A stretch of DNA of 64,000 bases from Triplophysa rosa (taxonomy: Eukaryota > Chordata > Actinopteri > Cypriniformes > Nemacheilidae): contig NC_079900.1 in the NCBI RefSeq assembly GCF_024868665.1, positions 593,318 to 657,317 of the forward strand. Direction: 5' to 3'. The notes below the pieces were generated by a model. It saw only the letters and a list, made by a program, of their open reading frames with translations, was not told where the DNA came from and ran no database searches. Shown here one piece after another: positions 45,132 to 58,657 of the stretch. The first letter of the stretch is position 1; every line of letters starts with the position of its first letter. Made by a program: the position numbers and the translations under genes.

Positions 45132-45316
45132 TGCCCGGTTTCACAGACAAGTCTTAAGGCTAATCCCAGACTAAAATGAATGTTTGCGCAGTCTTAACTG
45201 AAAATAACTCACCTTCAACATCTTAAAGTATCTTTTTTGCTATAGGGCATATTTATAAAAGTAGCTCAAATGTCCTAATTTTACTATAGTCCTGGCCTAA
45301 GCTAAGAAACCGGGCA
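45132..45316. mobile_element. MITE with GCCCGGTTTC ends (longer form)
   Basis: GCCCGGTTTCACAGACAAG to CTAAGAAACCGGGC, about 185 bp, in the intron of unit E. Orthologous in position to 41567-41634 in unit D. Confidence 0.7.
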
Positions 45317-45537
45317 ACTATGAGTTGGGCCATACTATCTTTAATTTCCAATACTATTTAGGACAAGTAGTATGCAATTGGGATGCAGGGGGAGAGTCAG
45401 ACTACTTCGAGTTGGTTAAACTTAAGTCAGTAACCATTTTGTTCAAATACTTGTTCAGAGTTGTTAATGTGAAAATGAATTTATTTCATATGACTTTCTT
45501 TCTTTTGGGAAGGTCTGTTCCATCATACCACACAGTG

Positions 45538-46695
45538 ATGTTCAGTGAAGCCATGAATGAAGTTGAGGAGAAACATCAGTGTCAGAAACCTCAGAATCTT
45601 GTAATGCAAGAAATGTCTTCTAGTAGTTTGCAGAAGAACACGATTTTCTTTCCAAAATGGAAGCAAAGAACAGAAGCAGGCGAGCCTTTCACCTGCTGTC
45701 ACTGTGGAAAGAGTTTCAAACAGAAATGTTATCTTCAGGTCCACATGAGAACTCACACTGGAGAGCGTCCATACACATGTCCACAGTGTGGAAAGAGTTT
45801 TAAACACAAATCAAATCTTGAGGTGCACATGAAAATTCACACTAAAGAGCGCCCATACACATGTCCACAGTGTGGAAAAGGTTTCAGAGAGAAATCATCG
45901 CTTGAGGAGCACATTAGAATTCACACTGAAGAGCGCCCATATGCGTGTCCTCAGTGTGGAAAGAGATTCACACAGAAAAATCATCTTAAGGTGCATGTGA
46001 GAATTCACACTGAAGAGCGACCATACGTGTGTTCTCAGTGTGGAAAGAGTTTCAAACGCAAATCAACGCTTAACGACCACGTGAGAATTCACACTGGAGA
46101 GCGTCCATACACATGTACTCAGTGTGGAAAGAGATTTAAACAAAGATCAACGCTTGAGGTTCACTTGAGAATTCACACTGAAGAGCGCAGATATGTTTGT
46201 CCTCAGTGTGGAAAGAGTTTTACACAGAAAAATTATCTTGAGGAGCACATAAGAATTCACACCGGAGAGCGACCATACTCATGTACTCAGTGTGGAAAGA
46301 GTTTGACACACAAATTAACGCTTGAGAGGCACATGATAATTCACAATGAAGAGCGCCCTTACCAATGTCTTCAGTGTGGAAAGAGTTTTAAACGCAAAAC
46401 AACGCTTGATGAGCACTCGAGAACTCACACTGGAGAGCGACCATACACATGTACTCAGTGTGGAAAGAGTTTCAGACAGAGATCAACACTTGAGAGGCAC
46501 ATTAAAATTCACAGTGAAGAGCGCAGATACGCATGTACTCAGTGTGGAAAGAGTTTTAAACAGAAATCAAATATTGAAGTCCACATGAGAATTCACACTG
46601 GAGAGCGTCCACACACATGTACTCAATGTGGAAAGAGTTTCAGACAGAAACATCATCTTAAGGCGCACCTGACAGTTCACACCGAAGAGCGCTGA
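45538..46695 (+). CDS. FiNZ-like C2H2 zinc-finger protein, unit E (12 fingers)
   Basis: 385 residues from ATG 45538 (exon start inferred at 45513); the frame is open upstream only because the intron end lacks stops. FiNZ-like segment, then twelve fingers, the longest array here. Helix positions -1, 2, 3, 6: QCYV, HSNV, ESSE, QNHV, RSTD, QSTV, QNYE, HLTR, RTTE, QSTR, QSNV, QHHA. Finger 8 has Leu in place of the conserved Phe (CGKSLTHK). The stop (GCTGA context) lies one finger boundary from a further, frameshifted finger at 46699-46775. Predicted nuclear DNA-binding protein; a twelve-finger array could in principle contact over 30 bp. Confidence 0.88.
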   Translation: MFSEAMNEVEEKHQCQKPQNLVMQEMSSSSLQKNTIFFPKWKQRTEAGEPFTCCHCGKSFKQKCYLQVHMRTHTGERPYTCPQCGKSFKHKSNLEVHMKIHTKERPYTCPQCGKGFREKSSLEEHIRIHTEERPYACPQCGKRFTQKNHLKVHVRIHTEERPYVCSQCGKSFKRKSTLNDHVRIHTGERPYTCTQCGKRFKQRSTLEVHLRIHTEERRYVCPQCGKSFTQKNYLEEHIRIHTGERPYSCTQCGKSLTHKLTLERHMIIHNEERPYQCLQCGKSFKRKTTLDEHSRTHTGERPYTCTQCGKSFRQRSTLERHIKIHSEERRYACTQCGKSFKQKSNIEVHMRIHTGERPHTCTQCGKSFRQKHHLKAHLTVHTEER

Positions 46696-46775
46696 AACAC
46701 GTGTCCTCAGTGTGGAAAGACTTTGATAAAGAAAACAAGTCTTGAGGAAAATTCACCCTGGCGAGTGTCCATGGC

Positions 46776-49064
46776 TGCACGATTAAAGACCAGTAAAATT
46801 GTGTACAAATACAAAGACATAAATGAGATCAACGTTTTACATTAAATTCACAATAATGTGTCTAAAAACCTTTCAGGGGGTAGACAGGGGTAGAAGTAAC
46901 GCATTAGAACTACTCGTAATTATACGTGTACTTTGTTAAGCTAATACTTCTACTTTGCTACTTGTAAAATCACATTCGTTACTGCTCACATACGATTTTG
47001 AATTAATATTCAAACCTTTCACCGGCATTTTGGTAGCTAATAAAGATATCAGACCGTACATGGACCAATAGATTTTGAACCGAAAAGGAACGGAAGGATT
47101 TGGTGAACTGATCATGGGGCAGGCTCAGACAAATAGGTTTGGAGAAGCACATTGATATTCAAGACAGCAACATTAAATATAGTGAAAGACAGAAACACTG
47201 GTGTTGTTGTTACTCCCCCTCGTGTCATCTAAGATATAGGTGACATTGTTTCCAATGTAGTACAGTAAAGAAATTCATTAGATGAAATCGTGTGCTTTGG
47301 TCATTCATACAATGCAAGCGCCGTCAAAAAGCATATATGGGCAAAGTAATCCCTGCACCTCCTGCCGATATATTAATGTCTTATGAAGCAAATTATGAGA
47401 TACAAGAAACTGAACATTATTTACAACATTATAACTGATAATGCATATAACATTAAGCAATCAGTCCACGTATATATTTCAGTAAATGCCGATTGTGCGT
47501 AAAGAGAAAACTGCGTTTCTGTATTTCCCCTTTTGCCAAGTGTCATTCAAAATGACTTTCACGTGTCACCCTGCACGACTTTCAATCTAACGTATTTTGA
47601 AACGTGGTATTTTTCATATTTATAAATATATATCAATGCAATCTGATGGAATTCGTACCTATTTTATGAGGCGGCTCATTCGTATGAATTCCTACGATCT
47701 TATGTGTATGTTTTATTATAATTAGATTTTGCCCCTGTGATGTTAGGTTTAAGGGCGGGGTTAGGGTGGACCTTTATCACTACTTTGCCACCTCGTAAAA
47801 CTTGTGTGTTTTTAGCTAAATTTGCTGTGATTTTAGTGTTTGGGTGAGGTAAGTTGATGGTTAGCCACCTACTAAAATATGTACCACTTCCTTTGATATC
47901 AGGCTATAATTACATGAATGTACTTTGAACCAATATACACGCTGTCTTTGCGGTGTATTGAAAGTTGTCCTAAATTACACAAAAAAATATTGTGCTGAAT
48001 GACACGAGAAAGGGGGATTGATTCAAAATTTTAATGTCCCTTCTTAGAGAGAAGGAAATATGGAATGTGATGTTTCAGATGTGCCTGCAGTTTGGACTTT
48101 GAGGCGGCGTATAGGGTTTAAATCAAACTGCGCTTATGAATACATATATAAAAGCGTGCATACACATATATACATTGCTCACATATACATGTATACTATT
48201 GGATGTTCAAGCAAACACATATGAAAAACATGTGCGCACTAATGTGAAATCCATACCAATACATCTTATGTTAGTAATGCATGCATGTACACTTTTTCGC
48301 ACATACATAAACTCGATGCGTGCAAACACACCTACACAATACTCGCACATACAAACTCTGTGTACATACACATGTATAAAACACTGTGGGCCTGCAGCTG
48401 CAGATCGTTAATCTTGCGATAGTGAGAGGTGTGTATTTGTTTGTTCACAGCATTTCAGTGATGGATGTTATATAAACGCTGGATAAAATGCTGGATTTAG
48501 AGATGGTTTGAAACCGATAGATGGCGCAGTCCCAGTGCTAAAAGATGCCGGACATAAACTGCAGTCATATGTCTGTGTTTTGTTGGCAATGGGTGCGCAC
48601 GTGCTTCAGTTCCGACCCCCACCAATTTGAGTAAAATCACAGGCTTCACTTATCCGTGCGAATGCACCGCATGAAATACAGATGTGGAGAGGTGAATAGG
48701 GCGAATGTGTAGCCTAACGTTAACCAAATTCACAGAAGGCTCCAACTAAGTTTACTATGCAAACTACTATCCAATCATAGCAGTGGGCATTTACTTCCAA
48801 GTCTTGAATGCGGCACGCCCATTAAAACCGAGCGCTTGTCGAGGTAGAACCCGGGTAGAAAATAGCCTATTACTTATTGATTTTGATGTTTTTGAATGTG
48901 AAAACCACGTGAACGTCATAAGTAGACCTCATACAACAGTATAAAACAATAAAAAGGCCACTTCATGACGTCTTTAAATGAACACATGAAACTGGATTTT
49001 TTTCCAATTATATACTGTTTTGGCAACATCTGAAGTCTGTACGCTAAATAAGAGATTTAACACG
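46776..49064. other. Spacer between units E and F, no gene
   Basis: AT-rich with a CA/TA-rich tract at about 48130-48390 (ACATATATACATTGCTCACA). GGCGGCTCATTCGTATGAAT near 47671 looks like a piece of a common repeat. I see no supportable coding frame. Confidence 0.4.
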
Positions 49065-49437
49065 TGTGACGTGCCTGTGGACCATCCCTCTTCAGCCGGC
49101 GGAGGGGGTGGGACTTTTTGTACGTAGAATTCAAGACACCTGTGAAGAACTTTAAAAGAGGGGAGCTTCCCGAAGACCGGGCGGCATTTTCTCTGTTGCC
49201 CCTTTGCTTGGCCTTTGTTCTAATTTGGGTTGGCCTTTTGTTTTGTTTAGTTATTTTGTTTATGGATTAGCTTACTTATATGTTTGCTTATAGTTTGATT
49301 TAGGACAAATATGTCCTTATTTTATTTTGAATGGAATTTTTAATGTTTATTTTGTGAATAAACCTTTTTTACTTTAACTTGTGCTCGTAGTCTCCCTCAT
49401 TTGCCACGGCTTTGAGCCGGCCATGGCACATGTCACA
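49065..49437 (+). mobile_element. Probable solo LTR
   Basis: Begins TGTGACGTGCC and ends GGCACATGTCACA, short inverted ends of LTR type. An AATAAA signal lies at about 49359, followed by a T-rich stretch. No clear target-site repeat is visible, so a solo LTR is the best but not the only reading. 49438-50146 has no feature I can name. Confidence 0.45.
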
Positions 49438-50146
49438 CGGGCTGCTCTTTTAACCCTCATGCAAATTTCAATTTAGGTTTATTTATATTAAATTATTTTG
49501 CTCTAATTTGCTTCCATAAATGTTTTTTTTAAACTAGGTACACACAATTGTTACGTTTCAACAAGAATGTCCTCATTGAAACCCATTAAAACAAAATATT
49601 TTAATGTGTATGAAATTAAAGCATAAATCATAAATTCAAAATAAAGGTTCAAAATAAAAATCCTTTCATTATGTTGGCAAGGATTCAAAACTGTGTACTA
49701 TTTACTTTTTGAAGATGCTATTTTTATTTTAGCCTATGGAGCTTTTCAGTTTTTCTACTTCTGCTGTATAAAACAGCACTGCAGGCAAACTGAACAAAAC
49801 ATACAGCTGTAACTGCGTTTGTGTGTTAGTAGAGATGTCAAAGTGCGGTTTGTATGCATGTACTGAAAAAAAAAGTTTGTGTTTTAACAGTTTAAAAGAC
49901 ATCGTGTTTTACCGCAAACCACAAAAAATAAGATCTAAAGGGTTAAAAATCTAAATAATGTATGAATGTTTGGTAGTTATGATCTGAAAAGGATCTGGTT
50001 AAAAAAATCAAAGTCGGTTAAAGTGGGAAAAATGGATATATAATATAAGACAAGGGTTAATCAAGTGGTTAGCTAACTAGTATTGTTTTTTGCCCATATG
50101 TGTGAACTTTCTGTACATCAGAAACAGTATTTTGTCTTATGTGCTT

Positions 50147-50337
50147 TATAAATACATTTAGAATTGGAATTGACTGTGGACAAGTGAGAGTGCGCGTGTA
50201 TAAGTATCATTACGGTAATAGCAAGTCAACGGAAGAGTGTGCGGCACTATCACTGTGTTTACGGTAATATCAACAACAACAACAACAGCAGAGAAGCTGC
50301 GCTAACAGAAGCGGACTGTTTCCCTGCACTGTTTGAG
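50147..50337 (+). promoter_or_regulatory. Unit F promoter, 49-bp repeat and first exon
   Basis: TATAAATA at 50147-50154, TTTAGAATTGGAATTGACTG, GTGCGCGTG, one 49-bp repeat, an ACA-repeat expansion (CAACAACAACAACAACAG), first-exon core, end CTGTTTGAG at 50337 and donor GTAATATC. The promoter looks intact although the gene is broken. Inferred intron 50338-50639. Confidence 0.65.
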
Positions 50338-51121
50338 GTAATATCAGAACAAAATGTCATGTTTTCAGGTTATTTTAACTGTTAGGGTTGAGACTGAATC
50401 ATGGTCTTATGTGTTTCAGTTATATCTATCTTTAGAGACCTCTTCAAGCCATCTGTAGATGTGATTTAGAATGATGAGGTTATTTGCTAAAGTTAGTCTT
50501 ACTGTTTTATCCTATTTTGGATGAAAGTCAGTCGTTCTTAGGCCGAATTTGCATATTATCTGTCCTAATTAATACTTTAACCGTTTTGTTCAAATATTTT
50601 GTTCAGAGTTGTTAATCTGATTTTTTTTTATTTTGGAAGGTCTTTTCCACCATACCTGATGTTCAGTGAAGCCATGAATGAAGTTGAGGAGAAACATCAG
50701 TGTCAGAAACCTCAGAATCTTAAGCTAGAAATGTCTTCTAGTAGTTTGCAGAAGAACAAGATTTTCTCTCCAATATGGAAGCAAAGAACTGAAGCAGGCG
50801 AGCCTTTCACTTGCTGTCACTGTGGAAAGTGTTTCAAACAGAAATGTCATCTTCAGAGACACATGAGAATTCACACTGGAGAGCGACCATACGAGTGTTC
50901 TCAGTGTGGAAAGAGTTTCAAACGCAAATCAACGCTTGACGATCACATGAGAATTCATACTGGAGAGCGTCCATACACGTGTCCTCAGTGTGGAAAGAGT
51001 TTCAGACAGAAATCAAATCTTGAGGAGCACATTAGAATTCACACTGGAGAGCGACCATACACATGTACTCAGTGTGGAAAGAGATTCAAACACAAATCAA
51101 ATCTTGATGAGCATGTGAGAT

Positions 51122-53207
<2,086 letters not shown>

Positions 53208-53414
53208 TGAACATGTCTTCAGTGTGGAAAGAGTTTTCGACATAAATAGATTTGCTGTTAATTTACTCATCAAGATATTTTTTTCTGCAACCTGTGGTAT
53301 CACAACCATTAAAAATGTGTACAATTAAAAATACATAAATGAGGTTATTGTTTTAAATTAAATTCACGGTTATTTTCTTTGCCCAGACTTTGGATTTATG
53401 CTTGTTTGATAATA

Positions 53415-53610
53415 CAGTGAGGCAAATCATTATTTGATCCCCTGCTGATTTTGTAAGTTTGCCTGCTTACAAAGAAATGAAGGGTCTATAATTTTTATGG
53501 TAGGTTTATTTTAACTGATACAGACAGAATATTAATAAAAATCAGGGGGAAAATGTTATATAAAGGTTATAAATTGATTTGCATTTCAGTCAGTGAAATA
53601 AGTTTTTTTT
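53415..53610 (+). mobile_element. Tc1-like terminus, fragment
   Basis: After a TA, CAGTGAGGCAAATCATTATT and GATCCCCTGCTGATTTTG resemble the ends of a Tc1-type family common in fish. No partner end; interior absent. Confidence 0.45.
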
Positions 53611-53676
53611 TAACAGTGAATATGTTATTTATACGCAATTCATGAGAATGCCCTGCCCTGCAATCCGATGTTCAGC

Positions 53677-54893
53677 TCATTCAGACGGGAAAAAAACATC
53701 ACCCAGATAGGCCAATATTGTAAGCCACTCTTCGTCATGTAAGCGGTTACTCAATTCAAAGGGATGGTCGATAAAAAAAGCTTTAAGTTCATCCCTCAAT
53801 TCAAACAATCGTGTGAGAACCTTTCCCCTGGACAGCCATCGTACATGTAGTAACAATGTGACGTGGTCGCTGCCCATTTCATTGCACAATGCAGAACACA
53901 AACGAGAATTCAAAGGCCTTGCTTTAATAAAGTTTACAATTTTTACAGCATCTTGCAAAACTCCCTTAAGACGTTCACGCATTCCTTTGGTGGCCAGCGC
54001 TTCTCTGTGGATGCTGCAATGTACCCAAACCGCGCAGGGCGCAACTGCTTGCACACGTGTTACCAGTCCACTCCGCCTGCCTGTCATGGCTTTCGCTCCA
54101 TCACTACAAATGCCCACACAATTTGTCCACTGAAGTCCATGTGATGTTACAAAGCCATCTAAAACTTTGAAAATCTCCTCTCCAGTTGCTCTGCCTTCCA
54201 ACGGTTTGCAAAAAAGTATATCTTCCATAACTGAACCATCATAAATATACCGGACATATGCACGCAGCTGAGCCAAACCAGCTACATTCATTGATTCATC
54301 GATTTGTAAAGCGTAGAATTCGCTGGATTTTATGCGAAGCAATAGCTGTTTTAAAACGTCTTCTGCCATATCAGCGATGCAACGTGAAACTGTTGTCTGA
54401 TGATGGCATCTTCTTTATTATTTTTTTGGCTTTTTCCCCAAGCATAATACCCGCAATACCAGCTGCAGCAGGAAGAATGAAGTTCTCCACAATAGTATGG
54501 GATTTGCCCGTTTTAGCCACTCTGTAACTCACCATGTAGGATGCTTCCAGTCCTTTCTTATTAAGGTTTTCTGATGCTGTTATAAGGGCCTTACTACTCC
54601 CGAGTTGTCTTAACCGTCTTTCGAAAAACTCTCGCGGTTTATTTTTCAAAGTCGCATGTTTTGTTTCTAAATGCCTGCGCAAAAACGCTGGCTTCATGCA
54701 GTTATGAGAGAGTACTTTTGCACATACAGTATAACGCACTGTGGTTTGGGATTTTCGTCACTGCCAATGTAAGTAAATCCATATGAAATGTATTTCTCAT
54801 CATATTTACGCCTTTTTGATCGTCTTTCTGTGAACTGCTGAACCTGAGTTGACGCTGTAGTCTCCGACGCATCGCTATCTGTGTCGGTGTCAA
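53677..54893 (-). pseudogene. ZBED5-like hAT transposase, broken
   Basis: Minus-strand pieces give a BED-finger half (YISYGFTYIGSDENPKPQC.. CAKVLSH, FLRRHLETKHATLKNKP), a linker (LPAAAGIAGIMLGEKAKKII) and the start of the RNase-H-like domain (MAEDVLKQLLLRIKSSEFYA, QIDESMNVAGLAQLRAYVRY, CVGICSDGAKAMTG, WVHCSIHREALATK, HVRWLSRGKVLTRLFELRD). The order and motifs match the ZBED5/SCAND3/Buster group of hAT transposases. At least two frameshifts (about 54735, inside the BED finger, and about 54375) and loss of the C-terminal half make it non-functional. The 230-codon frame 53677-54369 is the longest intact piece. Confidence 0.8.
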
Positions 54894-55341
54894 CCGGAGC
54901 GGGTGGTTGATTTACACCTGCAGCCGAAGTGCTGTTGGAGGGACCGGGGGTGTGGTCGATTTTCTTTCTGTGGCTGCGGGCCTAAATCTTTGCAACCACT
55001 TATCCATTTTAATTTAACAAGCAGTTGTTGCTTCGTTCCAATCCGCGCGCAGTCGAATTACATGCGGTAGGTAAAGATGTGCGCTTACGCATGAGTGGAC
55101 ACATATTTTTTGATTGGATGAAATGAATTTGACCTTTTATGGCACTACGTGACTACTATTTTGCTGTGTGTACACTAGAGGGAGCACGTCTTTATATTTA
55201 GCTTGTGAGAAAAACATGCCTGGTTGATTGTCAGGTGCGTTATAATTAAGTAAACAGTAGATTTCAGGATTTTGTTCACGTACCCCCTCCGTCACCTGGC
55301 ATACCCCCGGGGGTACGCGTACCCCAGTTTGGGAACCACTG
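54894..55341 (-). mobile_element. 5' end of the ZBED5-like hAT element
   Basis: The border at 55341 (AGTTTGGGAACCACTG) is the inverse of CAGTGGTTCCCAAACT, a hAT-type terminus. It is immediately followed by LINE sequence. The left border of the element is not recognised; it is truncated near 53640. Confidence 0.55.
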
Positions 55342-56010
55342 TCACATAGCACCTAAACTCTGGAATAGCCTTTCTTATACTGTTCGAGGGTCAGACACAC
55401 TCTCCCAATTTAAATCTAGATTAAAAACACATCTTTTCCGCCAAGCATTCACTTCATGCATAATATGATAAATAAATCAAATAACTAATGAACAGCAGCT
55501 ACGCTAATTAGTCTCTATTAGATGCCCATCCCGAGGGGAGAGATTACGCCGGGACTAGATGAACGTCATATTCCCATCCCTAACTAGAGATTACGCCAGC
55601 TCCATTTGAACATCCTGTGCCATCCTCCTGCGAGAGCCTGCAGACTGACCATCTCAGCTCCATCTCAGGCAATTCCATCCCCAACCAAGAGCAAAGACGG
55701 ACTACTTGTCACATTAATGCAAAATTTACAATACTTAGTATTTAACGCTAAATTTACATCACATGACAGCAGTTTGAAGTTATAGCTGCACTCAGTTACA
55801 TTATGACATTACTATTTTCCCTGCTTATAACACTCCTCTGTTGTCTGATATAGATCACAAAATAAGACCTAAACAGTTTCAACAAGTGAAATTTCTTAAA
55901 CCACGCCTTATAAACATTTACTCATTAATTTTTAAGCAAAGTCACTGAGTGCAGCTGTGACACATAAGAGGGGACCTGGCCCTCCCGGCTGAGTCTGGTT
56001 TCTCCCAACA
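55342..56010 (+). pseudogene. L2/CR1-type LINE 3' fragment
   Basis: CACCTAAACTCTGGAATAGC and the following bases encode the very end of a LINE reverse transcriptase (LWNSLSYTVRGSDTLSQFKS, LKTHLFRQAF), then a 3' UTR with GCAGCTACGCTAATTAGTCT and CTGAGTCTGGTTTCTCCCA. The hAT end at 55341 abuts it, so the hAT probably jumped into this LINE. Non-functional. Confidence 0.7.
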
Positions 56011-56102
56011 ACTATAACTGTGTTTGTGTGTTAGGACAGATGTCAAAGTGCGGTTTGTATGTGTGTATTGAATAAAAGTGTGTTAATAATGTGTGTCTTA
56101 AT

Positions 56103-57593
56103 TAGGGATGCTCATTTCGGTTAATTTCCCTAACCGAGAACCGACACTCGTTATCCGAACATTAACCATTAACCGATAAAATTTTAATAATAAATTGGAA
56201 TTAAAAAAATACATGCTGCGTCTCATTTCGAAGGCTGCGTTTGTCCGCCGCATACGCCTTCGCATGCGACATCCGGAGCACGCAGATTTCGAAATGAGAA
56301 CACAGCTACAGACGAGGGTCTGTGACACCTTAAATATACAAAAAAAATTCACAGATTAATTTAAACATGCAAACAGCAGCAAAATGAATACATCAATAAC
56401 AGCACATGCATTCACATACTATCACATTTTCACGAACCTGCGGCGTTTTGGACAATGGAGAAAAACTAAAGCATAAAATAAACATACAAGAAAAAACTGA
56501 AATAATTAACAAATGATGACAAAACGAAAACACAGAAGAACCGGCAAAGTTTATTTCACATTAAATAAAAATATAATATCAAATAAAAGTAGCAGGCCTA
56601 CCTCAGTCCAAAGCTTGGAGTTTTTATTTAATAAAGTAACATGTTTATGTGTTGTGGTGACAGTCTGGAGCTTGTTGACAATTAGACCCGCGGCAGAAAA
56701 CACCCTTTCAGATGGCACGGATGTCCCGGGGATGTAGAGATAACGCCTCGGAAAGCGCGTCACATTTGCTTTCCACCAGCCAGTCTTAGCTAAACCATCC
56801 CGTTCTCACTCCGGACTCCCTTTGGCGTCGTTTTTCGACGTGAAGGGCACGCGAATTTCACCGTCATTATGAAAATGTATATTAGACATAATTTGTAATG
56901 ATGATGTTTTTTATGTAAAGGATAAATTGATGGCTAGCACCGAAATTCCCTTGCAGTAGCTCCGCTATTAGCTTTGCTGAGCCGTAGACACGCCGGGAAG
57001 ACAGAACGTCACAGCGCATTGCGAGCGCTATTGTCTTGTGTCTACATTTAAAACAAAGAACTTGAGCTTGAGCAAGGCTGCCAGTGGCACTCCGTTTGGA
57101 GGAGTAAAGCCCTGACAAATGTGGCCTCAACAATCAGATGAATTACACGTTTCGGAGGGCATTTACACCTAGTCGCAGGCGTCTGCATGCTCCGTGAGTT
57201 AATGCTTAGCATGTTTTTCTTTCACTATACAGAAAACTAAAAGCATGTACGAATTAATGGTTATTTAAAAACGTATTATTAAATTATTTTTATTATTAAA
57301 AAAATATTATTAATATTATTAAACTTAAAATAAACATACCTTTTAAATCGTTTAACGGATAGTATTAACCGGTCAACATTTTAACAATCAGTTAACGGTT
57401 AAACGGTCAATATGAGTGTAATATTCTGTGTTAATACCAAGCAAAGCCACGCCCATACGTTACGTGCGGATTTACGTAAGGGTAATTACGTGGAGCGCAT
57501 GACGGAATAAAGTTGTTACTGATTGTTCGTATGTCTAATGGTTACTTTCAACGCAAAGTGATAAAACAAAATGCATTACAATGAGCATCCCTA
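56103..57593 (-). mobile_element. hAT element with TAGGGATGCTCAT ends
   Basis: Inverted ends TAGGGATGCTCATT / AATGAGCATCCCTA with an 8-bp target repeat GTCTTAAT on both sides (56095-56102 and 57594-57601). Subterminal CGGTTAA/TTAACCG motifs cluster at both ends. A small palindromic insert (TCTCATTTCGAAGGCTGCG..) lies at about 56217-56307. Internally deleted: only a transposase C-terminus remains. Confidence 0.88.
56551..56763 (-). pseudogene. hAT transposase C-terminal dimerisation domain fragment
   Basis: About 55 residues with RRYLYIPGTSVPSERVFSAA and GLIVNKLQT, the conserved hATC dimerisation region of ZBED1/Ac-type transposases. The catalytic domain and zinc finger are missing from this copy. 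Confidence 0.75.
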
Positions 57594-57922
57594 GTCTTAA
57601 TTTACAGCAAATCACAAATCCCTCTCTGTGTATTTGAGTCGTATCTTACAGAGATTTGAAGATATTTTTCTTTCAAACATTGTTTTTACTAGTTTGCATT
57701 ATTATTTATTTTTTATTGTTTTTTTACAGAGATAAAAGTTCAGAAGGCCCTCAGTACAGTTTTCACTATAAAAAAAGTAATCGACTGTATATGGAAAAAT
57801 GTGTATTTTAATTGATACACAAGGATTAATTAAGTGGTTAGGTAACAAGTATTCTTTTTTTCACATTGTGTGAGCTTTTTGTACATCACCGTGGTCAATT
57901 TATGTTGTCTTGTTATGTGCTT

Positions 57923-58082
57923 TATAAATAAAATTGACTGCGGAACAGTGAGAGTTACTTTCATTACGGTAATATCATGTAAACGGAAGAGTGTGCGGCA
58001 CTATCACTGTGTTTACGGTAATATCAGCGACAACAGAGAAGCTGCGCTAACAGAAGCGGACTGTTTCCCTGCACTGTTTGAG
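57923..58082 (+). promoter_or_regulatory. Unit G promoter, 49-bp repeat and first exon
   Basis: TATAAATA at 57923-57930, AAAATTGACTGCGGAACAGT, one 49-bp repeat, first-exon core and end CTGTTTGAG at 58082 with donor GTAATATC. The upstream block TTAATTAAGTGGTTAGGTA (from 57827) is shared with unit E. Inferred intron 58083-58587. Confidence 0.65.
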
Positions 58083-58312
58083 GTAATATCAGAACAAAAT
58101 GTCATGTTTTCAGGTTATTTTAACTGTTAGGGTTGAGACTGAATCATGGTCTTATGTGTTTCAGTTATATCTATCTTTAGAGACCTCTTCAAGCCATCTG
58201 TAGATGTGATTTATAATGACGAGGTTATTCGCTAAAGTTAGCCAAATTTGTCCTACTGCTTAGCCTATTTTAGTTGAAAGTCAGTTGTTCTTTAACCGAA
58301 AACTTAAACCCT

Positions 58313-58524
58313 CCCTTACGAAAATTTACCATGGTTTTACTACAGTTAAAACCAAAAAACATGGTAACTGGTTATCACAAATAACCATGGTTTTTGAAAA
58401 AACTATAGTAAACGATGGTTACTGTAGTAAAACCATGGTTTTGCCCTAAGTAATCAATGCACCAAAAAAACATGGTTACTACACTTGTACCACAAAAAAA
58501 AACCATGGTTAATTTTCTTAAGGG
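58313..58524. mobile_element. Palindromic MITE ('ACCATGG' family) in the intron of unit G
   Basis: Ends CCCTTACGAAAATTTACCAT and its inverse ..GGTTAATTTTCTTAAGGG, with CCATGGTTTTACTACAGT repeats between. It is absent from the matching position in unit A, so it arrived after A and G separated. Confidence 0.8.
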
Positions 58525-58657
58525 CTGCCTCTCAAATTGCATATTATCTGTCCTAATTCATATTTTAACCGTTTTGTTCAAATACAGAAGCAGGCGAGCC
58601 TTCACCTGCTGTCAATGTGGAAAGTGTTTCATACAGAAAAGTCATCTTGACGAGCCC

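Noticed and set aside
45325..45537. 71-residue N-terminal extension of the unit E frame (and similar ones in C, D and F)
   Set aside because: It covers the inferred intron end and acceptor and is not conserved among units; in unit B the matching region is out of frame. The MFSEAM start is common to all five.
48136..48411. 91-codon frame in a CA/TA-rich tract
   Set aside because: Low-complexity sequence giving a His/Tyr/Thr-rich peptide; no homology pattern.
53813..54527. Several 89-106 codon plus-strand frames
   Set aside because: Antisense shadows of the ZBED5-like hAT transposase remnant.
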